From NCBI GenBank assembly GCA_020629315.1, contig JAHDDO010000025.1, positions 1 through 35,727 of the forward strand: a stretch of 35,727 nucleotides of DNA, written 5' to 3'. The translations under genes were made by a program, and so were the position numbers. The notes beneath the pieces were generated by a model. The model had not been told where the DNA came from, ran no database searches, and worked only from the letters and a program-made list of their open reading frames with translations. Below are positions 26,735 through 35,030 of this stretch, piece after piece; positions within the stretch are counted from its first letter, which is position 1; each line of letters opens with the position of its first letter. This DNA is from Saprospiraceae bacterium. Its GTDB lineage: Bacteria; Bacteroidota; Bacteroidia; Chitinophagales; Saprospiraceae.

Positions 26735-28072
26735 ATGAGGATAGTCATTTTATGTTCCTTCAGCCTACTGCTGCTGATTAGTTGTCGTAATAATGATTCT
26801 ATAAGTCCAGCACAGAAAGAGGTGCTGCAAGAGGCGGCCATTTTCCATCAAAGTTTAGATAAACTTACAGATGTAATTGTTCATGATATTTTTTCACCAC
26901 CGGTTGCATCCAGAGTATATGTCTATCCTTGCATAGCCGCGTTTGAAACATTAGCACAAAAAGATGATAGCTTTGATTCGTACGCAGCAAAATTAACAGG
27001 ACTAAGCCCCATACCCAAGTACGATACGACGACTCATATTTCTTTAGAAATTGCAGCCATTTCTGCATTTATCACAACCGCAAAAGCTTTGGTTTTTTCC
27101 GAGGATAAACTGGAGAACTATGAAGGACATTGGACCAAAACCTTAGACAGTATAGGTATATCCAAACACCTGATTGATCAATCAAAGATGTATGGTCAAA
27201 AAGTAGCGGCGCACATTTTAGAATGGGCCGACAAGGACAATTATAAGCAAACACGTTCTGCCCCCAAATTTAATATTACTGACAAACCCGGTGAATGGAA
27301 GCCTACCCCTCCTGCATATATGGAAGGTATCGAGCCTCATTGGCGAGAGATACGAACCATGGTGCTTACAGAAGCAAATCAATTCAATCCAGGCCCACCC
27401 CCTACCTTTGATGTGAAAAAAGGGAGCGACTTTATGGCCTTAACTGAGGAAGTCAAAGATGCCGTTGACAATGCAACAGAAGAGCACAAAAGCATTGCCA
27501 GTTTTTGGGACTGTAATCCGTATGTCATGAATCAAACGGGGCATATGATGTTCGCCTCGAAAAAGATTACGCCCGGCGGTCATTGGATGGGGATTTCAAG
27601 TATTGCATCTAGAAAAAAAGAATTTGATTTGATCCATTCAGCATATGTAGCTAGTATGACTGCTATTGGTCTATTTGATGGATTTATTTCTTGCTGGGAT
27701 GAAAAATATCGATCAAATTTGATACGACCAGAATCCGTAATCAATACACATTTGGATCCAGATTGGAAACCCTTCTTGCAAACACCCCCTTTCCCTGAAC
27801 ACACCAGCGGTCATAGCGTAATTAGCTCCGCAGCAGCTGTTATCCTTACAGAAATAATCGGTGATAACTTTGCGTATGTTGATGATGTAGAAGTAAAATA
27901 CGGACTTCCTATCCGTTCCTTTTCTTCCTTTTACCAAGCGTCTGATGAGGCAGCCATTAGTCGTCTATATGGAGGTATTCATTACATGCCTGCCATTACG
28001 CAAGGAGTCAGTCAAGGGAAGAAGGTCGGGAAGTACATTATCGAAAACGTTTCCATAAAAAAAGGACAGTAA
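26735..28072 (+). CDS. Vanadium-dependent haloperoxidase / PAP2-superfamily lipoprotein, 445 aa
   Basis: The signal ends in LLISC with lipidated Cys17, so it acts in the periplasm or at the outer membrane. The vanadate/phosphate pocket is intact: K324 to RP (KYRSNLIRP, 324-332), HTSGHS (356-361, His360) and SRLYGGIHY (409-417, His416). Members with this arrangement and all-helical length are vanadium haloperoxidases that oxidise halide with H2O2, or acid phosphatases of the same fold; sequence alone does not decide between them. It starts 34 bp after the GH13 gene, close enough for co-transcription, although a TACCTTTA at 26710-26717 could be a -7 element of its own promoter. A haloperoxidase beside sugar genes is unusual. 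Confidence 0.88.
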   Translation: MRIVILCSFSLLLLISCRNNDSISPAQKEVLQEAAIFHQSLDKLTDVIVHDIFSPPVASRVYVYPCIAAFETLAQKDDSFDSYAAKLTGLSPIPKYDTTTHISLEIAAISAFITTAKALVFSEDKLENYEGHWTKTLDSIGISKHLIDQSKMYGQKVAAHILEWADKDNYKQTRSAPKFNITDKPGEWKPTPPAYMEGIEPHWREIRTMVLTEANQFNPGPPPTFDVKKGSDFMALTEEVKDAVDNATEEHKSIASFWDCNPYVMNQTGHMMFASKKITPGGHWMGISSIASRKKEFDLIHSAYVASMTAIGLFDGFISCWDEKYRSNLIRPESVINTHLDPDWKPFLQTPPFPEHTSGHSVISSAAAVILTEIIGDNFAYVDDVEVKYGLPIRSFSSFYQASDEAAISRLYGGIHYMPAITQGVSQGKKVGKYIIENVSIKKGQ

Positions 28073-28154
28073 ATAGTTCGAAAAAAAGCCAAAAACAGGC
28101 CTCATTCTCCATAGATATTTGACTATCTTATGGTCTACAAGATGATCAAACGTT

Positions 28155-29735
28155 ATGGAATTTAATCTTACCAACCTTGACCTTGGCATTATCGTTTTTT
28201 ACCTACTTGCCGTAATTGCCTTAGGATTTTACTTTGGAAATAAACACAAAAATGCAGAGGATTACTTCTTAGCCGGTCGTAATCTTACTTGGCCCATTAT
28301 TGGCTTTTCCTTATTTGCCTCAAATATGTCCAGTAATAGTTTAGTGGGTCTCGCGGGGGCTGGCTACAAGGATGGTTTTTCCGTGTATAGTTATGAATGG
28401 ATGGCGGTATTAGTCCTTATTATCTTTGCCGTTTTCTTCCTTCCCTTCTATTTAAAAAATAAAATATTCACTATACCTGAATATTTAGAAAAGAGGTTTA
28501 GCTACCCAGTGAGAGCATATGCGTCATTTATTGCTGTAGTGCTCAATGTCATGGTTGATATAGCAGCTACCTTATACGCTGGAGGACTCGTTATAAATCT
28601 AATATTCCCGCAATTTGCCTTGACAGAGATTATCGTCGGACTCGCACTCATAGCCGGTCTTTATACGATCACAGGAGGGCTTTCTTCGGTAATGTATACC
28701 GATGCGGTTCAAGCGGTGATTCTCATATTGGGGTCCACCTTGGTAACGATTTTCGCATTCCAAGAAATGGGGGGCTGGGAACCCCTACGAGCTATCACAG
28801 AACCTAGTCATTTTGATATAATGAAACCAGCTAGTGATGAGGCTATGCCCTGGCCTTCGGTCTTCACCGGGGTATTACTCCTCGGATTTTATTTCTGGGG
28901 TACCAATCAATATATTACCCAACGTACCTTGGCTTCTAAGAACCTGAGGCAAGGACAGTGGGGCGCTATGTTTGCTGGATTTTTGAAATTATCTATTCTC
29001 TTCATTATGATATTCCCTGGCGCTTTCGCTAGAGTACTATATCCTGAAATGACAGAGATGGATATGATATACCCGACTATGTTGTTTGATCTGCTTCCAA
29101 CGGGATTGCTAGGTCTAGTTCTGGCAGGTCTTATTGCGGCCATGATGTCCAGTTTAGATTCAGGCCTAAATTCAGTTTCCACCTTAGTTACGATGGATTT
29201 TGTTAAGAAGCTAACCCCTAACGCTAGCTCAAAAAGGTTAATGAATGTAGGTAGAATAGTAACCGCGGTAGTCATGGTTATAGCGATTCTCTGGGCACCA
29301 CAAATTGGTAATTTTGAAAAGCTTTGGGACTACCTTCAAAATACATTAGCTTGGTTTTGTCCTCCTATAGTGGCCTTATTTGTAATGGGTCTCTTCTTTA
29401 AGAGAAGTAACAATACGGGTGCATTAGCGGGCATACTTATTGGTTTTACCATCACTACCCTTCTAATATTCAAGGAAGTTACCGGATATCAAATGGATCT
29501 GCCTAACTTCTTATACGTTGCTTTTTGGCACTTCATAGTGTCTTGTTTAGCGATTTTCTTATTCAGTTTTATGGGTACGAATAAACCAGAAAGTGAATTA
29601 GCAAAAGTAGTATGGACGCGAGGTGAATTTGCGGAAGAATCAATAGCCTTGAAAGAGGTAGCTTGGTATAAGAATTATAGATATCAAGCTCTAGCGCTGA
29701 TAGCTATGGTCTTGATCATTCTGATAATGTATTAA
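28155..29735 (+). CDS. Sodium/solute symporter (SSS), SGLT-like, 526 aa
   Basis: Roughly 13-14 transmembrane helices are predicted. Family landmarks are DYFLAGRNLTWP (35-46), GGLSSVMYTDAVQAVIL (at about 172-189), the WGTNQYITQRTLASKNLRQGQ stretch and the following AGFLKL. These resemble the SLC5 sugar transporters (SGLT), which couple inward sodium to sugar uptake. The length is typical. It follows the haloperoxidase gene after 82 bp; a TATCTTAT at 28124-28131 might be a promoter -7 element. An operator-like GAAAACGTTTCC lies at 28043-28054, about 100 bp upstream. Glucose or another hexose is the likely substrate, inferred from family and context. Confidence 0.92.
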   Translation: MEFNLTNLDLGIIVFYLLAVIALGFYFGNKHKNAEDYFLAGRNLTWPIIGFSLFASNMSSNSLVGLAGAGYKDGFSVYSYEWMAVLVLIIFAVFFLPFYLKNKIFTIPEYLEKRFSYPVRAYASFIAVVLNVMVDIAATLYAGGLVINLIFPQFALTEIIVGLALIAGLYTITGGLSSVMYTDAVQAVILILGSTLVTIFAFQEMGGWEPLRAITEPSHFDIMKPASDEAMPWPSVFTGVLLLGFYFWGTNQYITQRTLASKNLRQGQWGAMFAGFLKLSILFIMIFPGAFARVLYPEMTEMDMIYPTMLFDLLPTGLLGLVLAGLIAAMMSSLDSGLNSVSTLVTMDFVKKLTPNASSKRLMNVGRIVTAVVMVIAILWAPQIGNFEKLWDYLQNTLAWFCPPIVALFVMGLFFKRSNNTGALAGILIGFTITTLLIFKEVTGYQMDLPNFLYVAFWHFIVSCLAIFLFSFMGTNKPESELAKVVWTRGEFAEESIALKEVAWYKNYRYQALALIAMVLIILIMY

Positions 29736-29764
29736 AGTCGAAGTTGAGCAAGGGTATTTATCGG

Positions 29765-29863
29765 AAATATTTACGGTTTTTTTCGCAAATAATTTACCTA
29801 ACTATCGGTTAAACTTCTCAAAACGCTTTGTATATTGCCTCCTACTTTTACTAATATTATTTG
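29765..29863 (+). promoter_or_regulatory. Promoter module, copy 2, before the second symporter
   Basis: The 25-bp box at 29815-29839 is base-for-base identical to that before susC and contains the CAAAACGCTTTG near-palindrome (29819-29830). AAATATTTACGG (29765-29776) and ATAATTT (29789-29795) lie exactly 50 and 26 bp upstream of the box start, as they do in copy 1. Downstream, CTAATATTATTTG (29851-29863) matches the susC copy apart from one substitution and one deleted base. The full gene-free stretch 29736-29971 contains nothing else that I recognise. Binding by the neighbouring LacI-family regulator is inferred. Confidence 0.75.
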
Positions 29864-29971
29864 GCTGAAGAAGGTGAATTAATACTTTTTATTTATAGAT
29901 ACAACCAGCTTTCAAAATTAACCTTCAAAAATCCTCTGAATAAGCATATTTAATAAGAAAACTAAGTCTGA

Positions 29972-31624
29972 ATGGCGATTTTTACTTTTTTACTATTCAC
30001 AGCTTTAGTAGCTGTAGGTTCCTATTTCCTTACCGGCAAAACGGAAAATTCTTCGGATGGTTACTTCCTAGGAGGTAGAAGTTTGACAGCGGGTGTCATA
30101 GCGGGTTCATTATTATTGACTAACCTTTCTACAGAACAAATAGTGGGACTTAATGGTCAGTCCTATACTGAAGGAATTTTGGTCATGTGCTGGGAAACCT
30201 TAGCTGCTATTGCCATGGTCGTTACGGCTTTTTTCTTATTACCTCGATATTTAAAAGGCGGTATTACTACCGTGCCCCAGTTTTTATCCACGCGATATAA
30301 TACGACTACAAAAACAATAGCCTCAGGGCTTTTCTTAACCGGCTACGTAGTTGTCTTTTTACCAATTGTTCTTTACTCTGGTGCTCTAGCACTAGTGACC
30401 ATGTTTGATATACCAGAAGCTATGGGCGTATCCCTTAATCAAGCGATATGGATTGGTGTTTGGTCTATTGGAATAATAGGGTCCGTTTACGCCATCTTTG
30501 GTGGATTACGAGCTGTTGCTATTTCAGATACTATAAATGCCGTTGGACTATTAGTGGGCGGATTTTTACTGACCTATCTAGGTTTCAAATACATAGGAGA
30601 TGGTTCTCTCGGAACGGGTATTTCTAATTTATACAACGATGCGCCTGATCGATTCAATGCTATAGGTGGACCGACAGCTTCTGTTCCATTTGCCACCATA
30701 TTTACAGGTATGATGTTGGTACAATTATTTTATTGGGGTACCAATCAAGCTATTATCCAACGTGCCCTAGCCGCAAAGAATCTAAAAGAAGGACAAAAAG
30801 GATTACTCTTAGCTGCCTTTTTCAAAATACTTGGGCCTTTAATCTTGGTGATACCTGGTATGATCGCTTTCTATATTTTCAAAGGAGAAAATGCACTTGA
30901 AATTGCAGACCAAGCCTATCCAGAGCTTGTTAAAACAGTGCTACCTGTAACACTGGTTGGCTTCTTTGCTGCTGTTTTATTTGGTGCTATTCTAAGCTCC
31001 TTTAATAGTGCCCTTAATAGTTCTGTAACCTTGTTTGGCTTAGATATTTACAAACAACATATAAACAAAGATGCTGATGATGCAACGATAGTTAGAGCTG
31101 GTAAAATATTTGGCGTTTTCTTAGCGGTTCTTGCAATGTTCGTTGCACCGTTTATAGCGAATGCGCCGGATGGCCTTTTTGGCTACCTACAAGAGGTTAA
31201 TGGATGCTATAGCATCCCCATTTTAACCATTATTGTCGTTGGATACCTCACGAGATATGTGCCAGCTATTGCTGCGAATATTGCCATTATACTTGGCGCC
31301 TTACTATATTTTATTAGTCAGTTTGTGTTAAAACCGAATATGATCAATAGTGCGTTAGATGCTGCCAAAGCCTCAGGTGTTACAGACGAAGGCGCATTGA
31401 AATTGGTAGAAGCAGGGGCGTATCCTCATTTTTTACATGTAATGGCTATCCTATTTGTGATGAACATTTTGATCATGCTTATCATTGGAAAACTTAAACC
31501 AAGAAAAGAAGGCTTCGTATTACCATATACAGAAGAAGTAGATATTACGCCTTACCGATATGTAAAACCGGTGGGTTTAGCGATCATAATTGTAGTTATT
31601 CTTTCTTATGTCGTATTCTCTTAA
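29972..31624 (+). CDS. Sodium/solute symporter (SSS), second subfamily, 550 aa
   Basis: An SSS carrier with about 14-15 hydrophobic helices. Landmarks are DGYFLGGRSLTAG (29-41), LTNLSTEQIVGLNGQ, GGLRAVAISDTINAVG, WGTNQAIIQRALAAKNLKEGQ and a C-terminal GKLKPRKEGF. It is related to the upstream SSS protein (similar NQxIxQRxLAxKNLxxGQ core) but much diverged and closer to the E. coli YidK type of solute:sodium symporter. It is the first gene after promoter module 2 and lies 33 bp before the Gfo/Idh/MocA gene, so it should supply substrate or export product for the oxidative enzymes. Its substrate is not known; a sugar or keto-sugar is plausible. Confidence 0.92.
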   Translation: MAIFTFLLFTALVAVGSYFLTGKTENSSDGYFLGGRSLTAGVIAGSLLLTNLSTEQIVGLNGQSYTEGILVMCWETLAAIAMVVTAFFLLPRYLKGGITTVPQFLSTRYNTTTKTIASGLFLTGYVVVFLPIVLYSGALALVTMFDIPEAMGVSLNQAIWIGVWSIGIIGSVYAIFGGLRAVAISDTINAVGLLVGGFLLTYLGFKYIGDGSLGTGISNLYNDAPDRFNAIGGPTASVPFATIFTGMMLVQLFYWGTNQAIIQRALAAKNLKEGQKGLLLAAFFKILGPLILVIPGMIAFYIFKGENALEIADQAYPELVKTVLPVTLVGFFAAVLFGAILSSFNSALNSSVTLFGLDIYKQHINKDADDATIVRAGKIFGVFLAVLAMFVAPFIANAPDGLFGYLQEVNGCYSIPILTIIVVGYLTRYVPAIAANIAIILGALLYFISQFVLKPNMINSALDAAKASGVTDEGALKLVEAGAYPHFLHVMAILFVMNILIMLIIGKLKPRKEGFVLPYTEEVDITPYRYVKPVGLAIIIVVILSYVVFS

Positions 31625-31657
31625 TTCTAATTGAATCACTGAATACGACATTGCATC

Positions 31658-32650
31658 TTGGGGCAAAAAAAACATACTAGATCACTACGATGGGGGATCC
31701 TTGGTTGTGGTCATATTGCAGGTAAATTTGCGCAAGACCTAAGGCTTGCCAAAGGCAACAAACTATATGCAGCTGGATCGAGAAGCGTACAAAAAGCACA
31801 GACGTTTTGCAAGAAATTTAAAGTCAAGCACGCATATGGATCTTATGAGGCCTTATTACAAGATCCGAAGGTTGACATTATCTACATTGCCACACCCCAT
31901 AACTCGCACTTAGAGTATGGCCTGGCTAGTATGAATGCGGGCAAACATGTACTGATTGAGAAACCTATCGCGATTAATAAACATCAAGTCCGTAAACTAA
32001 TTCAAGCGTCCAAAAGAAATAATGTCTTCATGATGGAAGCCTTATGGACGCGATTTATTCCATCCGTCAAAAAGCTTTTGACCCTAATAGAGAAGGATCG
32101 TATCGGGCCCGTTAATTGGGTTTCTTCAGCCTTTAGTTTTTCTAGAAATGATGATCCGAAAAGTAGGATGCTAAATATGGATTTGGCAGGTGGATCTCTA
32201 TTAGATCAAGGTATATATAATGCGTTCTTAGCCTACCTCCTGATGGGAAAACCTGAAAAGGTTCTCGCGAAGGCACTTTTTCATGACCAAGGTGCGGATG
32301 TCCAAACAAGTGCTATACTTACTTACGAAAAAGGCTTTGCTAATCTCTATAGCGGTTTTGATTGTGACGCAGATATGAAAGCTGCAATTCACGGACCCGA
32401 TGGGCGAATAGAACTTGATCCAATTTGGTTTAAAGCGGAGGGTTTTAGCCTTATAAAAAAAGGTAAAACGAAAAAATACAAATTGCCCATTAAAGGATTT
32501 GGCTACTATTACGAGATTAAAGAGTGTGCAAAATGCATCCGCAACGGCTGGATAGAAAGCAAGCAATGGACACATCAAAATAGCTTAGACTTAATAAGCA
32601 TTACCGACACTATAAGACAACGAGCAGGGATCAAATACCCATTTGAATAA
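31658..32650 (+). CDS. Gfo/Idh/MocA-family NAD(P)-dependent oxidoreductase, 330 aa
   Basis: The start is a TTG: an in-frame TGA lies at 31640-31642, no ATG intervenes, and the Rossmann fold begins at residue 11. WGILGCGHIAGKFA (12-25) binds the nucleotide; IYIATPHNSH, VLIEKPIA (98-105, catalytic Lys102) and MEALWTRF (126-133) follow, the last typical of the dihydrodiol/xylose dehydrogenase subgroup. GSLLDQGIY carries the conserved active-site region. It is cytoplasmic and interconverts a hydroxyl and a keto group on a sugar or polyol. With a GMC sugar dehydrogenase 45 bp downstream, it could reduce an imported 3-keto-sugar or use the same oxidised sugar. That link is inference. Confidence 0.9.
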   Translation: MGQKKHTRSLRWGILGCGHIAGKFAQDLRLAKGNKLYAAGSRSVQKAQTFCKKFKVKHAYGSYEALLQDPKVDIIYIATPHNSHLEYGLASMNAGKHVLIEKPIAINKHQVRKLIQASKRNNVFMMEALWTRFIPSVKKLLTLIEKDRIGPVNWVSSAFSFSRNDDPKSRMLNMDLAGGSLLDQGIYNAFLAYLLMGKPEKVLAKALFHDQGADVQTSAILTYEKGFANLYSGFDCDADMKAAIHGPDGRIELDPIWFKAEGFSLIKKGKTKKYKLPIKGFGYYYEIKECAKCIRNGWIESKQWTHQNSLDLISITDTIRQRAGIKYPFE

Positions 32651-32695
32651 AATGCGTAGGTAAATCCTTATTTTAAAATAAAAATCAAACGAGTT

Positions 32696-34414
32696 ATGCC
32701 TTTATTTGATGAAAATAGCCCAATGGAATATGATGCCATAGTCATTGGTACCGGAATTAGCGGTGGCTGGGCAGCTAAAGAGTTGTGCGAAAACGGACTT
32801 AAAACACTAGTTCTAGAACGGGGACGCAATCTAAACCATGGGGATTATCCTACTGCAAATTTAGACCCTTGGGATTTAGAAAATGGAGGCAGTCTTTCAG
32901 AAGAACAACTAGAAAGAGAATATCCAAAGCAACGAAGAACTGGGTATACCGTGAGACCAGAATGGGTCCATCACTTTGTAAAAGATTCTGAACATCCGTA
33001 TGAAGAAGAAAAGGGAACCAGATTTGATTGGATTCGCGGGTATCAAGTAGGCGGACGTTCATTAGTTTGGGGGCGCCAAAGTTATCGTTGGAGTGAAATG
33101 GATTTTGAGGCGAATGATAGAGATGGGATTGCTGTTGATTGGCCGATTAGATATGCTGATTTGGCTCCTTGGTATGATCATGTTGAACGTTTTATAGGTG
33201 TCAGTGGCCAAGCCATGGGACTGCAACAGTTACCTGATAGCCAATTCCTTTCCCCTATGGAAATGAATTGCGTCGAAGAGGATCTGGCTGCTTCCATAAA
33301 AAACAAGTTTAATGGACGCGCTATGACAATCGGTCGTACCGCACATATTACCAGTAATCCCGAAAATTTTGGGGCCAGAGGTAAGTGTTTGTATAGAAAC
33401 CGTTGCATGAGAGGCTGCCCATATGGGGCCTATTTTTCTAGTAATTCGTCTACATTACCCGCTGCCGAAGCCACAGGTAATATGACATTACGGCCTGACT
33501 CTATAGCCTATGAAATAATCTATGATGAAGAAAAGCAAAAAGCAAGCGGTGTAAAGATCATAGATGCTAAAAGCAAAAAAACATATGAATTCAAATCAAA
33601 AATCATATTCTGTAATGCATCTGCTATCCACTCTACAAAAATATTAATGCAATCTACCTCTGATCGCTTTCCTAATGGTATGGGGAATGACTCTGGTGAA
33701 CTTGGTCATAATATTATGGACCACCATTTTCATGCTGGAGCTTCAGCAGATGTCGATGGCTTTGAAGACAAGTATTATAAAGGACGAAGACCCAATGGGT
33801 TTTACATACCTAGATTTAGAAACCTCCCTTGGGATCCTAGTTCCAAAAAAGACTATATCAGAGGCTATGGTTACCAAGGTGGTGCGAGTAGAGAAAAATG
33901 GTGGCGAGGGGTAGCCGAAATGAACTATGGTGGTACATTTAAAGATGCATTGTATAAGCCAGGTGCTTGGCAAATTGGAATGAATGGTTTTGGTGAAATC
34001 TTACCGTATCATGATAATAGAATGGAATTGACCGATAAAAAAGATGATTGGGGACTTCCAATTGTAAAATTCTATACGACCATACGTGAAAATGAATTAA
34101 CCATGCGTAAAGATATGTCAAACGCGGCCGCAGAAATGTTAGAAGCCGCCGGCTACAAAAATGTGGAGCCTTGGGATAATTCATACGGCATAGGCTTAGG
34201 TATCCATGAAATGGGAACAGCAAGGATGGGCAGAGATCCAAAAACATCAGTACTTAATAAATGGAATCAAATCCATACCGTTCCTAATGTATTCGTGACT
34301 GATGGTGCATGTATGACTTCTGCAGCGTGCCAAAACCCGTCTCTTACATATATGGCATTAACGGCCCGAGCTGCTAATCATGCGGTAGCTGAACTTAAAA
34401 AAATGAACCTATAA
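32696..34414 (+). CDS. GMC-family FAD sugar dehydrogenase, large subunit, 572 aa
   Basis: FAD is bound by IVIGTGISGG (15-24) with LERG following. The GMC middle signature GYQVGGRSLVWG (115-126) and the C-terminal active site IHEMGTARMG (His504) and CQNPSLTYMALTARAA (Asn547) are present. Cys231, Cys237 and Cys241 in CLYRNRCMRGCPYG match the place where FAD-glucose dehydrogenases carry a 3Fe-4S cluster, pointing to a dehydrogenase rather than an oxidase. It has no signal peptide; the small subunit, whose gene starts 6 bp downstream, carries a Tat signal and could carry it out by co-export. Glucoside 3-dehydrogenases, gluconate and fructose dehydrogenases share this design. Substrate unproven; a glucoside fits the setting. 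No cytochrome subunit gene is visible. Confidence 0.9.
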   Translation: MPLFDENSPMEYDAIVIGTGISGGWAAKELCENGLKTLVLERGRNLNHGDYPTANLDPWDLENGGSLSEEQLEREYPKQRRTGYTVRPEWVHHFVKDSEHPYEEEKGTRFDWIRGYQVGGRSLVWGRQSYRWSEMDFEANDRDGIAVDWPIRYADLAPWYDHVERFIGVSGQAMGLQQLPDSQFLSPMEMNCVEEDLAASIKNKFNGRAMTIGRTAHITSNPENFGARGKCLYRNRCMRGCPYGAYFSSNSSTLPAAEATGNMTLRPDSIAYEIIYDEEKQKASGVKIIDAKSKKTYEFKSKIIFCNASAIHSTKILMQSTSDRFPNGMGNDSGELGHNIMDHHFHAGASADVDGFEDKYYKGRRPNGFYIPRFRNLPWDPSSKKDYIRGYGYQGGASREKWWRGVAEMNYGGTFKDALYKPGAWQIGMNGFGEILPYHDNRMELTDKKDDWGLPIVKFYTTIRENELTMRKDMSNAAAEMLEAAGYKNVEPWDNSYGIGLGIHEMGTARMGRDPKTSVLNKWNQIHTVPNVFVTDGACMTSAACQNPSLTYMALTARAANHAVAELKKMNL

Positions 34415-34420
34415 ATCTGA

Positions 34421-35026
34421 ATGAATATGAAACGAAGAAGTGCCATAAAAAATATTAGCCTAGGTATGGGTGTCGCAATCTCAGGTGTAGGTTTAAGCTC
34501 ATTGATTTCTGGATGCAAAACAGATCAAAGTACCACTTGGACACCTGCTTTTATGGATGCAGACCAACATAGCGTGATGGAGATAATCACTGATTTGTTA
34601 TTACCGACGACAGAAACACCAGGGGCCTCAGATCTAGGTCTAGTCAAAATAATGGATAATATTATTGACAAATTGTATAAGCAAAAAGAGAAAGACTCTT
34701 TCCATAAAGGGATGCAGTTGTTACGTAGCCGTTTTGATGCTAAAAATCCAGATGCATTTATGAAAAGGTACTATGGTAGTCGCCCTGACAAGGAAATTGA
34801 ACAAAAAGATAAATTCCTTGATCTCGATGTGGAAGATTCCATAGGAAACGAATCCGATGAATATCATTTTGAACACACGCTGAATGCTATAAAAAGTATG
34901 GCTATAAATAGCTATTTCAAACATCCGACAATCGCCATGGAGCACTTGGATTATGATCCGATCCCAGGTGAATATAGTGGGTGCATACCGTTAAGTGATA
35001 CAGCTGGACTTAATTATAGTTTATAA
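34421..35026 (+). CDS. Gluconate 2-dehydrogenase subunit 3-family protein, Tat-exported, 201 aa
   Basis: The N-terminus MNMKRRSAIKNISLG has a twin-arginine motif followed by a weakly hydrophobic stretch ending in LISGC, so it is probably exported by Tat and perhaps lipidated at the cysteine. The start may equally be the second ATG (34427). The body, with MEIITDLLLPTTETPGASDLG, helical segments and a late IPGEYSGCIPL, follows the small subunit of membrane or periplasmic GMC dehydrogenases (Gluconate_2-dh3). It starts 6 bp after the GMC gene. In the family this subunit stabilises the flavoprotein and provides the export signal for the complex. Confidence 0.88.
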   Translation: MNMKRRSAIKNISLGMGVAISGVGLSSLISGCKTDQSTTWTPAFMDADQHSVMEIITDLLLPTTETPGASDLGLVKIMDNIIDKLYKQKEKDSFHKGMQLLRSRFDAKNPDAFMKRYYGSRPDKEIEQKDKFLDLDVEDSIGNESDEYHFEHTLNAIKSMAINSYFKHPTIAMEHLDYDPIPGEYSGCIPLSDTAGLNYSL

Positions 35027-35030
35027 TTTC

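Noticed and set aside
8024..29839. Identical 25-bp boxes as target-site duplication of a large mobile element
   Set aside because: The similarity extends in spaced blocks over about 100 bp at matching promoter positions, no transposase or integrase lies between, and 25 bp is long for a target duplication.
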